From NCBI GenBank assembly GCA_023405705.1, contig JAEXXR010000267.1, forward strand, positions 1 to 8,335: a DNA stretch of 8,335 bases, read 5' to 3'. Positions 1 to 5,745 of the stretch are shown here, piece after piece (positions within the stretch are counted from its first letter, which is position 1; the number at the start of each line of letters is the position of its first letter). Under the pieces are notes generated by a model. It saw only the letters and a program-made list of their open reading frames with translations. It searched no databases and was not told the DNA's origin. The stretch is from Actinomycetes bacterium. Lineage in GTDB: Bacteria; Actinomycetota; Thermoleophilia; Solirubrobacterales; Solirubrobacteraceae. The position numbers and the translations under genes are program-made.

Positions 1-142
1 GCTCTCGGGCGTCCCGCTCCCGCGCCCGTGCGCGCTCCTCCGCCGTCGGCGGCAGGTCGGCGGGGTGGGACGGCGGCTCCGACGAACCGCCGCAGCCGGC
101 GGCGGTGAGCACCAGCAGCGCCACAAGGAACACGCGTCGCAT
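1..142 (-). CDS. Small lipoprotein, N-terminal part (runs off left edge)
   Basis: Reading the minus strand from the ATG at 142 gives 47 codons before the window ends. The protein starts MRRVFLVALLVLTAAGC: a short basic head (RR), a hydrophobic core and a lipobox (T-A-A-G-C) with the lipidated cysteine at residue 17. A Gly/Ser/Pro linker follows, then an Arg/Glu-rich stretch (residues 35-47) that could begin a helix. This is the standard layout of a bacterial lipoprotein exported by Sec, lipidated by Lgt and cleaved by LspA, anchored on the outer face of the membrane. The function of the mature part cannot be judged because only about 30 residues of it are visible. No Shine-Dalgarno sequence precedes the start; a TANNNT hexamer lies 9 bases upstream. 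GC content and codon choice match the right-flank genes, so it probably belongs to the core chromosome. Confidence 0.72.
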   Translation of the reverse strand, partial: MRRVFLVALLVLTAAGCGGSSEPPSHPADLPPTAEERARARERDARE

Positions 143-151
143 CGGCCCGGG

Positions 152-157
152 ACGGTA
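152..157 (-). promoter_or_regulatory. Possible -10 hexamer (TACCGT) of the lipoprotein gene
   Basis: On the minus strand TACCGT ends 9 bases before the ATG at 142. It fits the actinobacterial TANNNT -10 form and would give a transcript with almost no leader, consistent with the lack of a Shine-Dalgarno sequence. No convincing -35 was seen. Similar hexamers occur 8-10 bases before three other starts in this window. Confidence 0.3.
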
Positions 158-279
158 TCGATGGTGCGGGAACGAGGGCGACATGTCGATCCGCACCCCA
201 TTGACCTTGGGAATCGAGCGTCGACGCGCCACAGTACGGCTGGGTGCAAGCGGTCGAGGAACGTGGATGTGGCTGTACA

Positions 280-293
280 CCCGGTGCACCGGG
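280..293. promoter_or_regulatory. Perfect 14-base palindrome, candidate operator
   Basis: CCCGGTGCACCGGG equals its own reverse complement. It lies 83 bases upstream of the methyltransferase start, inside the divergent intergenic region, and outside any supported gene. Such dyads often bind homodimeric repressors. No regulator gene is present in the window, so a role is only suggested by position. Confidence 0.35.
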
Positions 294-346
294 GATCGGT
301 TGAACCAATCGATGTGGGCGGTCCGACTGTCGTCCACAGTGCGAGC

Positions 347-352
347 CATACT
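347..352 (+). promoter_or_regulatory. Possible -10 element (CATACT) of the methyltransferase gene
   Basis: CATACT matches the TATAAT consensus at four of six positions and ends 10 bases before the ATG at 363. A poor -35 match, CCGACT at 323-328, stands 18 bases upstream of it. The transcript would have nearly no leader, which fits the lack of a Shine-Dalgarno sequence before 363. Confidence 0.25.
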
Positions 353-362
353 GCGTTGCCGC

Positions 363-1559
363 ATGTCTGCTCCAGACGCCCAACCGCTGAGACACAGCCT
401 GCGCATCGCTGGGCTGTTCGCCGGGATCGGCGGGATCGAGGTCGGCATGCACGCTCACGGTCATCGGACCGAGCTGCTCTGCGAGCTCGATGCTGCTGCG
501 CAGAGGGTCTTGAGAACCCACTTCAGAGCGGCCTTTCACGACGATGTGACGACGCTCGAAGCGCTGCCCGAAGTCGACCTCGTCGCAGCTGGCTTTCCGT
601 GCCAGGACCTCTCGCAGGCTGGTAGGACCGCGGGCATCGGCGGGCAGCAGTCTGGTCTGGTGTCCCACGTCTTCCGGCTGCTCGACAACGCAAAACCGGA
701 GCCTCGCTGGCTGCTGCTCGAGAACGTGCCGTTCATGTTGCAGCTCGATCGCGGCCAAGCGATGACTCACCTCACGACCGAGCTCGGTCGGCGTGGGTAT
801 CGGTGGGCGTACCGGGTGGTCGACGCACGGTCGTTCGGGCTTCCTCAGCGCCGGCAACGCGTCCTGCTGCTCGCTTCGAAGACGGCGGACCCGCGCCCGG
901 TGCTCTTTGGCGAAGAGGCTGGGCCTGCGGAGCCCGCGGTCCGTGACGGCTCGGTCTACGGCTTCTATTGGACCGAAGGACTTCGGGGACTCGGTCTTGC
1001 GGTCGACGCTGTGCCGACGCTGAAGGGCGGGTCGACGCTCGGGATCCCGTCTCCGCCTGCGATCTGGATGCCGGACGCATCGATCGGGGAACAGATCGTG
1101 ACGCCCGACATCCGCGATGCGGAGCGGTTGCAGGGTTTCGAAGCGAATTGGACAGCGCCGGCAGTCATCGACCCGGCGAAGCGCAACGGTCCGCGGTGGA
1201 AACTCGTCGGCAATGCGGTTTCTGTGCCTGTTGCGAGCTGGATCGGCGAGCGCCTCACGGTGATAGATCCCTCGTGGGACGCGGACGTCAAGGAATTTGC
1301 GCGGGACAGAAGTTGGCCGCGCGCTGCGTGGGGCGAGGACGACAGAGCCTGGAGCGTCGACGTGTCGATGTGGCCCCGGCAGGAGCCCTTCGAACCGCTT
1401 GGCACCTTCTTGCGGCATGCGACGCGACCACTCACGCATCGTGCGGCGGCGGGGTTCTACGAGCGGACCGAGCGAAGCACTCTCAGGTTTCCCGATGGCT
1501 TCAGAGCCGCCGTTCGGGAACACCGAGACGCAATGCATGACGAGCTCGTCTTCGCCTGA
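363..1559 (+). CDS. dcm: DNA (cytosine-5-)-methyltransferase
   Basis: This 398-residue enzyme transfers a methyl group from S-adenosylmethionine to C5 of cytosine within a recognition site that cannot be read from sequence. The family motifs appear in order: I (GLFAGIGG, 17-24), acidic motif II (CELD, 40-43), IV (GFPCQDLSQAG, 77-87) with catalytic Cys80, VI (ENV, 120-122), VIII (QRRQR, 162-166), IX (RLQGF, 255-259) and X (GNAVSVPV, 283-290). The target-recognition stretch between VIII and IX is short, and about 100 residues follow motif X, more than is usual. The open frame continues upstream to 105, but that extension overlaps the lipoprotein gene and shows no family sequence. The ATG at 363 lies 15 codons before motif I and is the best start. 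The gene faces vsr with no bases between the two stop codons. It most likely protects host DNA from the McrBC-like nuclease encoded opposite. Confidence 0.95.
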   Translation: MSAPDAQPLRHSLRIAGLFAGIGGIEVGMHAHGHRTELLCELDAAAQRVLRTHFRAAFHDDVTTLEALPEVDLVAAGFPCQDLSQAGRTAGIGGQQSGLVSHVFRLLDNAKPEPRWLLLENVPFMLQLDRGQAMTHLTTELGRRGYRWAYRVVDARSFGLPQRRQRVLLLASKTADPRPVLFGEEAGPAEPAVRDGSVYGFYWTEGLRGLGLAVDAVPTLKGGSTLGIPSPPAIWMPDASIGEQIVTPDIRDAERLQGFEANWTAPAVIDPAKRNGPRWKLVGNAVSVPVASWIGERLTVIDPSWDADVKEFARDRSWPRAAWGEDDRAWSVDVSMWPRQEPFEPLGTFLRHATRPLTHRAAAGFYERTERSTLRFPDGFRAAVREHRDAMHDELVFA

Positions 1560-1991
1560 CTAGACCGCTCGGACGATCCTCTCGATCCGGTCGGCCACGT
1601 CGACCGGATCCTCATGTTCCCACGCTCGAACCACTTGCCAACCGGCCTCCTCGAGGCGGCAGTCGGTGTCGCGGTCTCGCGCCTGATTCGCTTCGATCTT
1701 GTCTCGCCAGAACTGGGCGTTGTGTCTCGGCCACGTCGCGTGCTCGGGGCAGCCGTGAAAGAAACATCCATCGACGTAGACAGCAAGGTGCACACGCGGG
1801 AACACGACGTCGGCACGGCGGCGCAGTCGAGGAAGCGGCGGCCTGTCGACCCAGTACCGCAGCCCACGTCGGTGCAGCTCTCTGCGAAGTGCGATCTCAG
1901 GTCTGGTATCGCGTCCGCGCGTTCGTGCGAACCGCCGGCTGACGCTCTCGCTTGCCGGCTTGATCGGTCCTTTGCCTGCGCGCGGGCTCAT
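1560..1991 (-). CDS. vsr: Very short patch repair (Vsr) endonuclease
   Basis: This 143-residue protein is close to the usual Vsr length. Vsr nicks DNA 5' of the T in T:G mismatches that arise when 5-methylcytosine deaminates, starting repair back to C:G. Visible family features are TRGRDTRPE (residues 24-32), ADVVFPR (60-66), whose Asp61 aligns with the metal-binding catalytic Asp of E. coli Vsr, the CFFHG block (76-80) with His79, QFWRDKI (93-99), RDRDTD (105-110) and the GWQVVRAWE ending (118-126). The gene is last in a minus-strand operon: its ATG lies 12 bases after the stop of the McrC-like gene, suggesting co-transcription. Its stop codon abuts that of the methyltransferase. Vsr usually accompanies a C5 methyltransferase, and its presence supports 5-methylcytosine as the product of that enzyme. 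Confidence 0.95.
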   Translation of the reverse strand: MSPRAGKGPIKPASESVSRRFARTRGRDTRPEIALRRELHRRGLRYWVDRPPLPRLRRRADVVFPRVHLAVYVDGCFFHGCPEHATWPRHNAQFWRDKIEANQARDRDTDCRLEEAGWQVVRAWEHEDPVDVADRIERIVRAV

Positions 1992-2003
1992 CGGCAGCGA
2001 CCG

Positions 2004-3224
2004 CTACGGGGCAGTCTGCTCGCCCAGCAACCGGGCCAACGCGTGTCGAAGGCCATCGGGCGCGATGACGCCGATCTGCCCGACCTCAGTCTGCGTCCAC
2101 CCCTGGTGCCGCACGACCTCGTCAGGACCCACCGCGACCGAGACGATCTCGTCGACCAACCCCGAACGCGCCTCGGCGGCGTAAGCCAGCGCCGCTCGGT
2201 ACCCGTCGCGGCCGACGACCGTCGCATCCGCCGAGTACTTCGCATCGACAAGCATCGCTCGCTGCGGGAATTGCATCAGCGCAACGTCACAACCGAGCGC
2301 TGAGCCGGCTCCCGGGACGCCGGCGACAGCATCGGCATACGGGTCGTCCACGCCGTAGTACTTCCACGCGCCCGCCGCCTCGAACCACAGATCCCAACTC
2401 TGGCCTGCATCGTCGACGACTTCGAACGCCGGGCCCGATGACGTCGCTGACAGCGGACGCAACGACCGATAGTGACAGCCACGCTCGCGGAGAAATCGAA
2501 GGACCTCGCCGAACACGCCGAGGTGGAAGAGCCGCCACCGCTCCTCGGTGGGCGCGATGAGACGGCGAGCCAGATCGAGGATCGTCGTCTCCTCCAGCGC
2601 GAGCAGCTCTTCCGTCACGCGCGACATCTGAGCCCAGGGCCGTCCCTCCGCGGCGATCACCGGAATGTCGCGCGCGCTGGGGGCGAGAGCTGGTGCGCTC
2701 GCGACGGGTTCGATCTCCAAAAGGGCTTCAGCGGTGTCGAGCTGTGCGCCGATCGCGGCGGAAACACCCGGCGAGGCCCGTTCGGCGGACGCCCGCACTG
2801 TCGCGAGACGCTCGATCGTCCAGCGCAGCGACGCCACGAGCAACTGGTCGGCGACGCGGCTCTTGGGACGACTGACGAACACAGACGGGGGCCACCCGCG
2901 CAGCCGCGTGGCAGCCCAGCTGACTCCGGATCCCGGCACGGAGCTGACCTCGCGCAGTCGGTGGCTGACGGCCGGCAGCGCTTCGATCCACTCAAGCTCC
3001 AGGGACGGCCATTCAGCGATCAGACTGGAGAGGTCCTCGAGCAGCACACGCATTGCGCGGCGTTCTGAGTCTCGCCAGCTCCAGTCGCGTTCAGAAGGGA
3101 TCGTGGCGAGGCTCTGCCACAGCTCACCCTTGCTGGACCACCCCTCAAGAGCCTCGGCGAGACCGTCCTGAGGAATGCTCAGGTTCAGCCGAGCGATGGA
3201 AGCTGGTCCTCGATCCACTTCCAT
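2004..3224 (-). CDS. McrC/DUF2357-like PD-(D/E)XK restriction nuclease subunit
   Basis: This is a 406-residue protein if it starts at the ATG at 3224. The C-terminal third carries a PD-(D/E)XK core typical of McrC and DUF2357/LlaJI-type subunits. It includes a helix LFHLGVFGEVLRFLRERG (232-249), Asp313 in CDVAL, and Asp327-Ala-Lys329 in LVDAKYS, followed by the RxGYRAALAYAAEAR helix (339-353) that resembles the QMYAY helix of McrC. The N-terminal 225 residues are mostly helical-looking and unrecognised. The expected role is DNA cleavage in complex with the McrB-like NTPase encoded just upstream. From 3224 the gene overlaps the end of the NTPase gene by 40 bases, so translational coupling is likely. 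A GTG at 3218 is an alternative start. The frame is open to an ATG at 3308, but the added 28 residues are low-complexity and Arg-rich and would deepen the overlap, so I rejected it. Confidence 0.8.
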   Translation of the reverse strand: MEVDRGPASIARLNLSIPQDGLAEALEGWSSKGELWQSLATIPSERDWSWRDSERRAMRVLLEDLSSLIAEWPSLELEWIEALPAVSHRLREVSSVPGSGVSWAATRLRGWPPSVFVSRPKSRVADQLLVASLRWTIERLATVRASAERASPGVSAAIGAQLDTAEALLEIEPVASAPALAPSARDIPVIAAEGRPWAQMSRVTEELLALEETTILDLARRLIAPTEERWRLFHLGVFGEVLRFLRERGCHYRSLRPLSATSSGPAFEVVDDAGQSWDLWFEAAGAWKYYGVDDPYADAVAGVPGAGSALGCDVALMQFPQRAMLVDAKYSADATVVGRDGYRAALAYAAEARSGLVDEIVSVAVGPDEVVRHQGWTQTEVGQIGVIAPDGLRHALARLLGEQTAP

Positions 3225-4723
3225 GCTTCGGCGTCGAGCGCAAGGGTTCGGTCGTTGATCGTCGCGCGCAACTCGTCGAGCCGCGCCTTGTCGAGTCGTG
3301 CCAGCCACGGACCGGCACTGAGCAGGTACGCCTCGGCGAGCAGCTGCCGCAGGTGCCGGTCGAGCAGCTCGTCCGAGTCTCCTGCATCGGAGAGCTCATC
3401 TTCGAAGGAGTCGTCTTCGAGGAGCACATTCGCAGCTGAGAGGTAGTCGGCAGCTCGCAGAAGAATCGCGGGACCAAGGACGAGTCTGGACTCCAGATGC
3501 GCCTCGTACAGCGCTGCGATCGCGCCTCTGGCGCCGGTCGGCAGACCTTCCGCACGCTCTTCGAGCGCCGCCCGGAACGCGTCGCCGTCGAGCGGAGGGA
3601 TCGGAATGCGAATGAACCGGCGGCCGAGCGCCTGGCCGAAGCGGAAGACGCGCTGGGCATCGAGCGCGTTGTACGCACCGAGGAGTCGCCAATCTCTTCC
3701 GGCCATGACTTGGATCGGATCGGTGCCGAGCGCATCCGGCTCAGCGCCCAACCGCTCCAGCCCCGCTGCGTCCCCCAGCTCGCCCATGGTCCACCCGAGC
3801 ACGATCTCGGGCGCGTCGATGGCTTGACTCGCGCGTCCCAAGCCGACCTCATGCCCCGAGATCCACGTGATGAGCGGGCCCATGATGCGGTCCATGTCGC
3901 CACGGTTGGCCTCGTCGAGGATGAGCCAATGACCCTTCTCCAAGGCTTTGAGCAGATGCCCGGGGCCGAACCGCAGCTCGCCGTCCTCGACCGTCTCGCC
4001 GCCCACGAGCTCCCGTGCGGTCCAAGACTCGTCCGGCGTGTACCAGTCCGCCCCTGGTGGCGGGACGGTGAGACCGTACGCCGCAGGGTCCGCACTCGCG
4101 TCCGCGAGGATCTCATGGAGGAGCGAGGTCTTGCCTGTACCGGGTGGCCCGACCAACAGCACGCCGACGTTCGAAGCAATCGCAAGGCGGATCATCCGCC
4201 ACGTGCGGTCATCGAGCCGGATCGGTGAAGTCGTCCGCTCTTCGGGCGCGCGTGACCCCGGGCGTGGATCGGGTGTCTCGGCAAGACCCAGCTGAGGCAC
4301 GCTCGCGACCCTGACATGCGTCGCTGCCGGAAACGCTTGACTGAACGCGTCGCGCCATCTCCAAGTCGCTTCCGCTACGAGATTCGTGACGCTCCAACCG
4401 CCCATCTCACTTTCCACACAGACGGCAATCGCGTCGGTCGTTCGGTCCGCGCCTACTCTCGGCGAAACCGTCCGGATGAAGTCATCGGCCCCAAGCGGCT
4501 CTCCCACAAAGGCCCACAACAGGACCGGTTTCCGCTGGGCTCCCTGGCCGAGCCGAGCCGTGGCCATTCTCGCGTCATTCAGAAACGTGCCGTTGACGCG
4601 ATCGCGCGGCATGTTGAACCGCTCGCCAGTCCAATTCGCCAGCTGTCTGTACTTGTGTCCGTTCTTGCCTGGCAGGTCGATCTGGGCGACGAGCTCTGCG
4701 AATTCCTCTTCGAGGTGTGTCAT
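3185..4723 (-). CDS. McrB-like AAA+ NTPase, restriction motor subunit
   Basis: A 512-residue protein. Residues about 170-375 form an AAA+ module of the McrB/MoxR type: Walker A GPPGTGKT (192-199), Walker B LILDEANRG (267-275) in the McrB-specific DEANRG form, a sensor-1-like Asn352 within NALD, and paired arginines RRF (368-370) in the position of the McrB arginine finger. McrB proteins hydrolyse GTP and drive DNA translocation and cleavage by McrC; here NALD stands where E. coli McrB has NTAD, so nucleotide choice is uncertain. The N-terminal 165 residues are unrecognised and lie where McrB relatives carry the DNA-recognition domain. The C-terminal part (about 380-512) is helical with an acidic patch (435-453). 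It is the first gene of the mcrB-mcrC-vsr operon. The ATG at 4723 opens the frame directly into MTHLEEEFAELV; no strong Shine-Dalgarno is seen. A MoxR-type chaperone is a less likely alternative, given the McrC-like partner. Confidence 0.88.
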   Translation of the reverse strand: MTHLEEEFAELVAQIDLPGKNGHKYRQLANWTGERFNMPRDRVNGTFLNDARMATARLGQGAQRKPVLLWAFVGEPLGADDFIRTVSPRVGADRTTDAIAVCVESEMGGWSVTNLVAEATWRWRDAFSQAFPAATHVRVASVPQLGLAETPDPRPGSRAPEERTTSPIRLDDRTWRMIRLAIASNVGVLLVGPPGTGKTSLLHEILADASADPAAYGLTVPPPGADWYTPDESWTARELVGGETVEDGELRFGPGHLLKALEKGHWLILDEANRGDMDRIMGPLITWISGHEVGLGRASQAIDAPEIVLGWTMGELGDAAGLERLGAEPDALGTDPIQVMAGRDWRLLGAYNALDAQRVFRFGQALGRRFIRIPIPPLDGDAFRAALEERAEGLPTGARGAIAALYEAHLESRLVLGPAILLRAADYLSAANVLLEDDSFEDELSDAGDSDELLDRHLRQLLAEAYLLSAGPWLARLDKARLDELRATINDRTLALDAEAWKWIEDQLPSLG

Positions 4724-4744
4724 TCCGGGTGTCTTGGATAACGA

Positions 4745-4753
4745 GGCACGTTG
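4745..4753. repeat. Direct repeat GGCACGTTG, copy 1
   Basis: Identical to the copy at 4815-4823. The 70-base offset is close to seven helical turns, which would place both copies on the same face of the DNA. A shared operator for the two divergent genes is possible, but a 9-base repeat can also occur by chance. Confidence 0.3.
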
Positions 4754-4814
4754 GCATCATCGCCGACTCGACGGACGTGCTTCGGGCTCCTCGCGACGCG
4801 CTCCTGACTCATAC

Positions 4815-4823
4815 GGCACGTTG
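4815..4823. repeat. Direct repeat GGCACGTTG, copy 2
   Basis: Second copy of the 9-mer in the same divergent region, 69 bases before the ATG at 4892. Both copies contain the half-palindromic core CACGT. Confidence 0.3.
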
Positions 4824-4877
4824 CAGGGCGATGCACGGCTCGAGGCGTGAACCAGCACGATCCGTGCTTGCTCCAGG

Positions 4878-4883
4878 TAGCGT
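4878..4883 (+). promoter_or_regulatory. Possible -10 hexamer (TAGCGT) of the unrecognised gene
   Basis: TAGCGT fits TANNNT and ends 8 bases before the ATG at 4892. It would give an almost leaderless transcript. The overlapping AGGTAG (4875-4880) could instead be a weak ribosome-binding site with an 11-base spacer. The two readings exclude each other and neither is strong. Confidence 0.22.
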
Positions 4884-4891
4884 CGCCGGCC

Positions 4892-5716
4892 ATGACCGAT
4901 CCCCAGCCGCTTCGTGAGGCGCTTGACCGCGCCGAGCCGAAACCGGGGCCGAGAGCCGATCGCGACGTCAAGAAGAACTATGCGCAGCGGCTGTCTAACG
5001 CCCTCGCCCAGACCGTTGCCGACGAGCTTCGACCGGCTTTTCCCAGGATCACTCCGACTGCTGACGGGTTGGGCCAGGAATCCACGGTCCCGGTCGTAAG
5101 AGGTACCAAGCGGCTCGACGTGAAGGTCACGGACGCCACCCTTGGCCTCATTCTGAGTGTCTCCATCAAGACGTACAGCTTCCAGGACTACAGCCCCAGA
5201 CGAGACCATCTCGGTCGCTGGACGAAGAACATCGTCCGCAACGACCACGAACTGCGCAGCGAAGCGATGGTGCTGCATCAGCGGCAGCCCTATTCGGTGC
5301 TCGTTGCCCTGATGTTCGAGCCCTACGAGATCTGCGACGACGGAGCGAGTGGCGGCGTCTCGTCGTTCGCCCACCACGTGACCACATTGTCGAAGCGCAC
5401 TGGCCGCGGGCGTCGACCCATCTATGGGGGAGCTGCGGGAGCCTACGTCGAGTATGGCGCGGAGGACTCTCGACACGACCTGTTCGAACGGGTCTACATC
5501 GGGCTCTACGAGCAGTACGGAGACGTTCGCGGTGCGGTGATGTTCTTCGATGTGGAGAAGTCGCCCCCTCGCAATGGGCGTCCGTTGCAGGAGAGCATGC
5601 TCACGTTCGAGCAACTGACGCGCACGATTCGTGAGGACGTCGACCGACGCAACCGCACAGCCCCCTCGTGGGCCGACGAGGACGAGGTGGCCGCGGACGA
5701 CGCTGCTGTCGGCTGA
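4892..5716 (+). CDS. Unrecognised defence-locus protein, possible PD-(D/E)XK nuclease
   Basis: I do not recognise this 274-residue protein with certainty. It is soluble-looking, with no signal peptide or membrane segment. Residues 60-100 resemble a restriction-endonuclease active site: Glu63 in GQEST, Asp76 in KRLDVKV, and Ser91-Ile-Lys93 at the end of a hydrophobic strand (GLILSVSIKT). This suggests a PD-(D/E)XK fold with Ser in place of the usual Asp/Glu of the (D/E)XK half-motif. Other notable parts are RWTKNIVRND (109-118), the strand YSVLVALMFEPYE (134-146), VYIGLYEQYGDVRGAVMFFDV (201-221) and an acidic tail (260-270). The ATG at 4892 is preferred to an in-frame GTG at 4847, because the 15 extra residues look unstructured and the GTG has no properly spaced ribosome site. 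It lies divergent from the McrB-like gene inside the restriction locus, so a restriction subunit or accessory nuclease is the best guess. The existence of the gene is far surer than the function. Confidence 0.6.
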   Translation: MTDPQPLREALDRAEPKPGPRADRDVKKNYAQRLSNALAQTVADELRPAFPRITPTADGLGQESTVPVVRGTKRLDVKVTDATLGLILSVSIKTYSFQDYSPRRDHLGRWTKNIVRNDHELRSEAMVLHQRQPYSVLVALMFEPYEICDDGASGGVSSFAHHVTTLSKRTGRGRRPIYGGAAGAYVEYGAEDSRHDLFERVYIGLYEQYGDVRGAVMFFDVEKSPPRNGRPLQESMLTFEQLTRTIREDVDRRNRTAPSWADEDEVAADDAAVG

Positions 5717-5730
5717 CCTGGGCCAGCCGT

Positions 5731-5736
5731 TAGGCT
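5731..5736 (+). promoter_or_regulatory. Possible -10 hexamer (TAGGCT) of ybaK
   Basis: TAGGCT fits TANNNT and ends 9 bases before the ybaK ATG at 5746. There is no Shine-Dalgarno sequence in between (CGCTCCCCG), so a near-leaderless transcript is the simplest reading. No -35 with normal spacing was found. The element lies in the 29-base gap after the unrecognised gene. Confidence 0.38.
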
Positions 5737-5745
5737 CGCTCCCCG

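Larger units (their letters stand above)
143..362. other. Divergent intergenic region between the lipoprotein and methyltransferase genes
   Basis: This 220-base stretch has no supported gene. It must carry the promoters of the lipoprotein (leftward) and the methyltransferase (rightward). It holds a perfect 14-base palindrome at 280-293, a weak inverted repeat GGTGCGG (163-169) / CCGCACC (191-197), and a possible -10 at 347-352. It is also the left boundary of the less GC-rich defence locus. I found no attachment-site-like repeat shared with the right boundary. Confidence 0.6.
4724..4891. other. Divergent intergenic region of the McrBC-like operon and the unrecognised gene
   Basis: This 168-base stretch should hold the promoters for the leftward restriction operon and the rightward unrecognised gene. 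It contains a 9-base direct repeat, GGCACGTTG, at 4745-4753 and 4815-4823, with starts exactly 70 bases apart. TATCCA lies 11 bases before the McrB-like start on the minus strand, but it is only a poor -10 match. No hairpin terminator, RNA gene or further coding sequence was seen. Confidence 0.5.

Noticed and set aside
163..197. Inverted repeat GGTGCGG / CCGCACC with a 21-base spacer.
   Set aside because: Seven-base arms at this spacing are common in GC-rich DNA, and it has no further supporting structure.
105..362. Upstream extension of the methyltransferase frame (86 extra codons).
   Set aside because: It overlaps the lipoprotein gene, has no family sequence and is rich in Arg, Trp and Cys in a pattern typical of spurious GC-rich reading. 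The ATG at 363 fits the family length.
1539..1550. Perfect 12-base palindrome GACGAGCTCGTC near the end of the methyltransferase gene.
   Set aside because: It encodes conserved-looking C-terminal residues DELV, has no loop or T run for a terminator, and a 12-base palindrome is expected about every 4 kb by chance.
3145..4185. Minus-strand open frame of 346 codons, Ser/Arg-rich, inside the McrB-like gene.
   Set aside because: A shifted frame of the AAA+ gene with low-complexity Ser/Arg content and no motif.
4757..5614. Minus-strand open frame of 285 codons opposite the unrecognised gene.
   Set aside because: It lacks recognisable motifs and overlaps both the divergent promoter region and most of the plus-strand gene, whose sequence looks like a folded protein with strand and helix patterns. 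Not fully excluded, but unlikely.
5711..5728. Stem GGCTG...CAGCC over the stop codon of the unrecognised gene.
   Set aside because: Only five base pairs, an 8-base loop and no T run; too weak to call a terminator.
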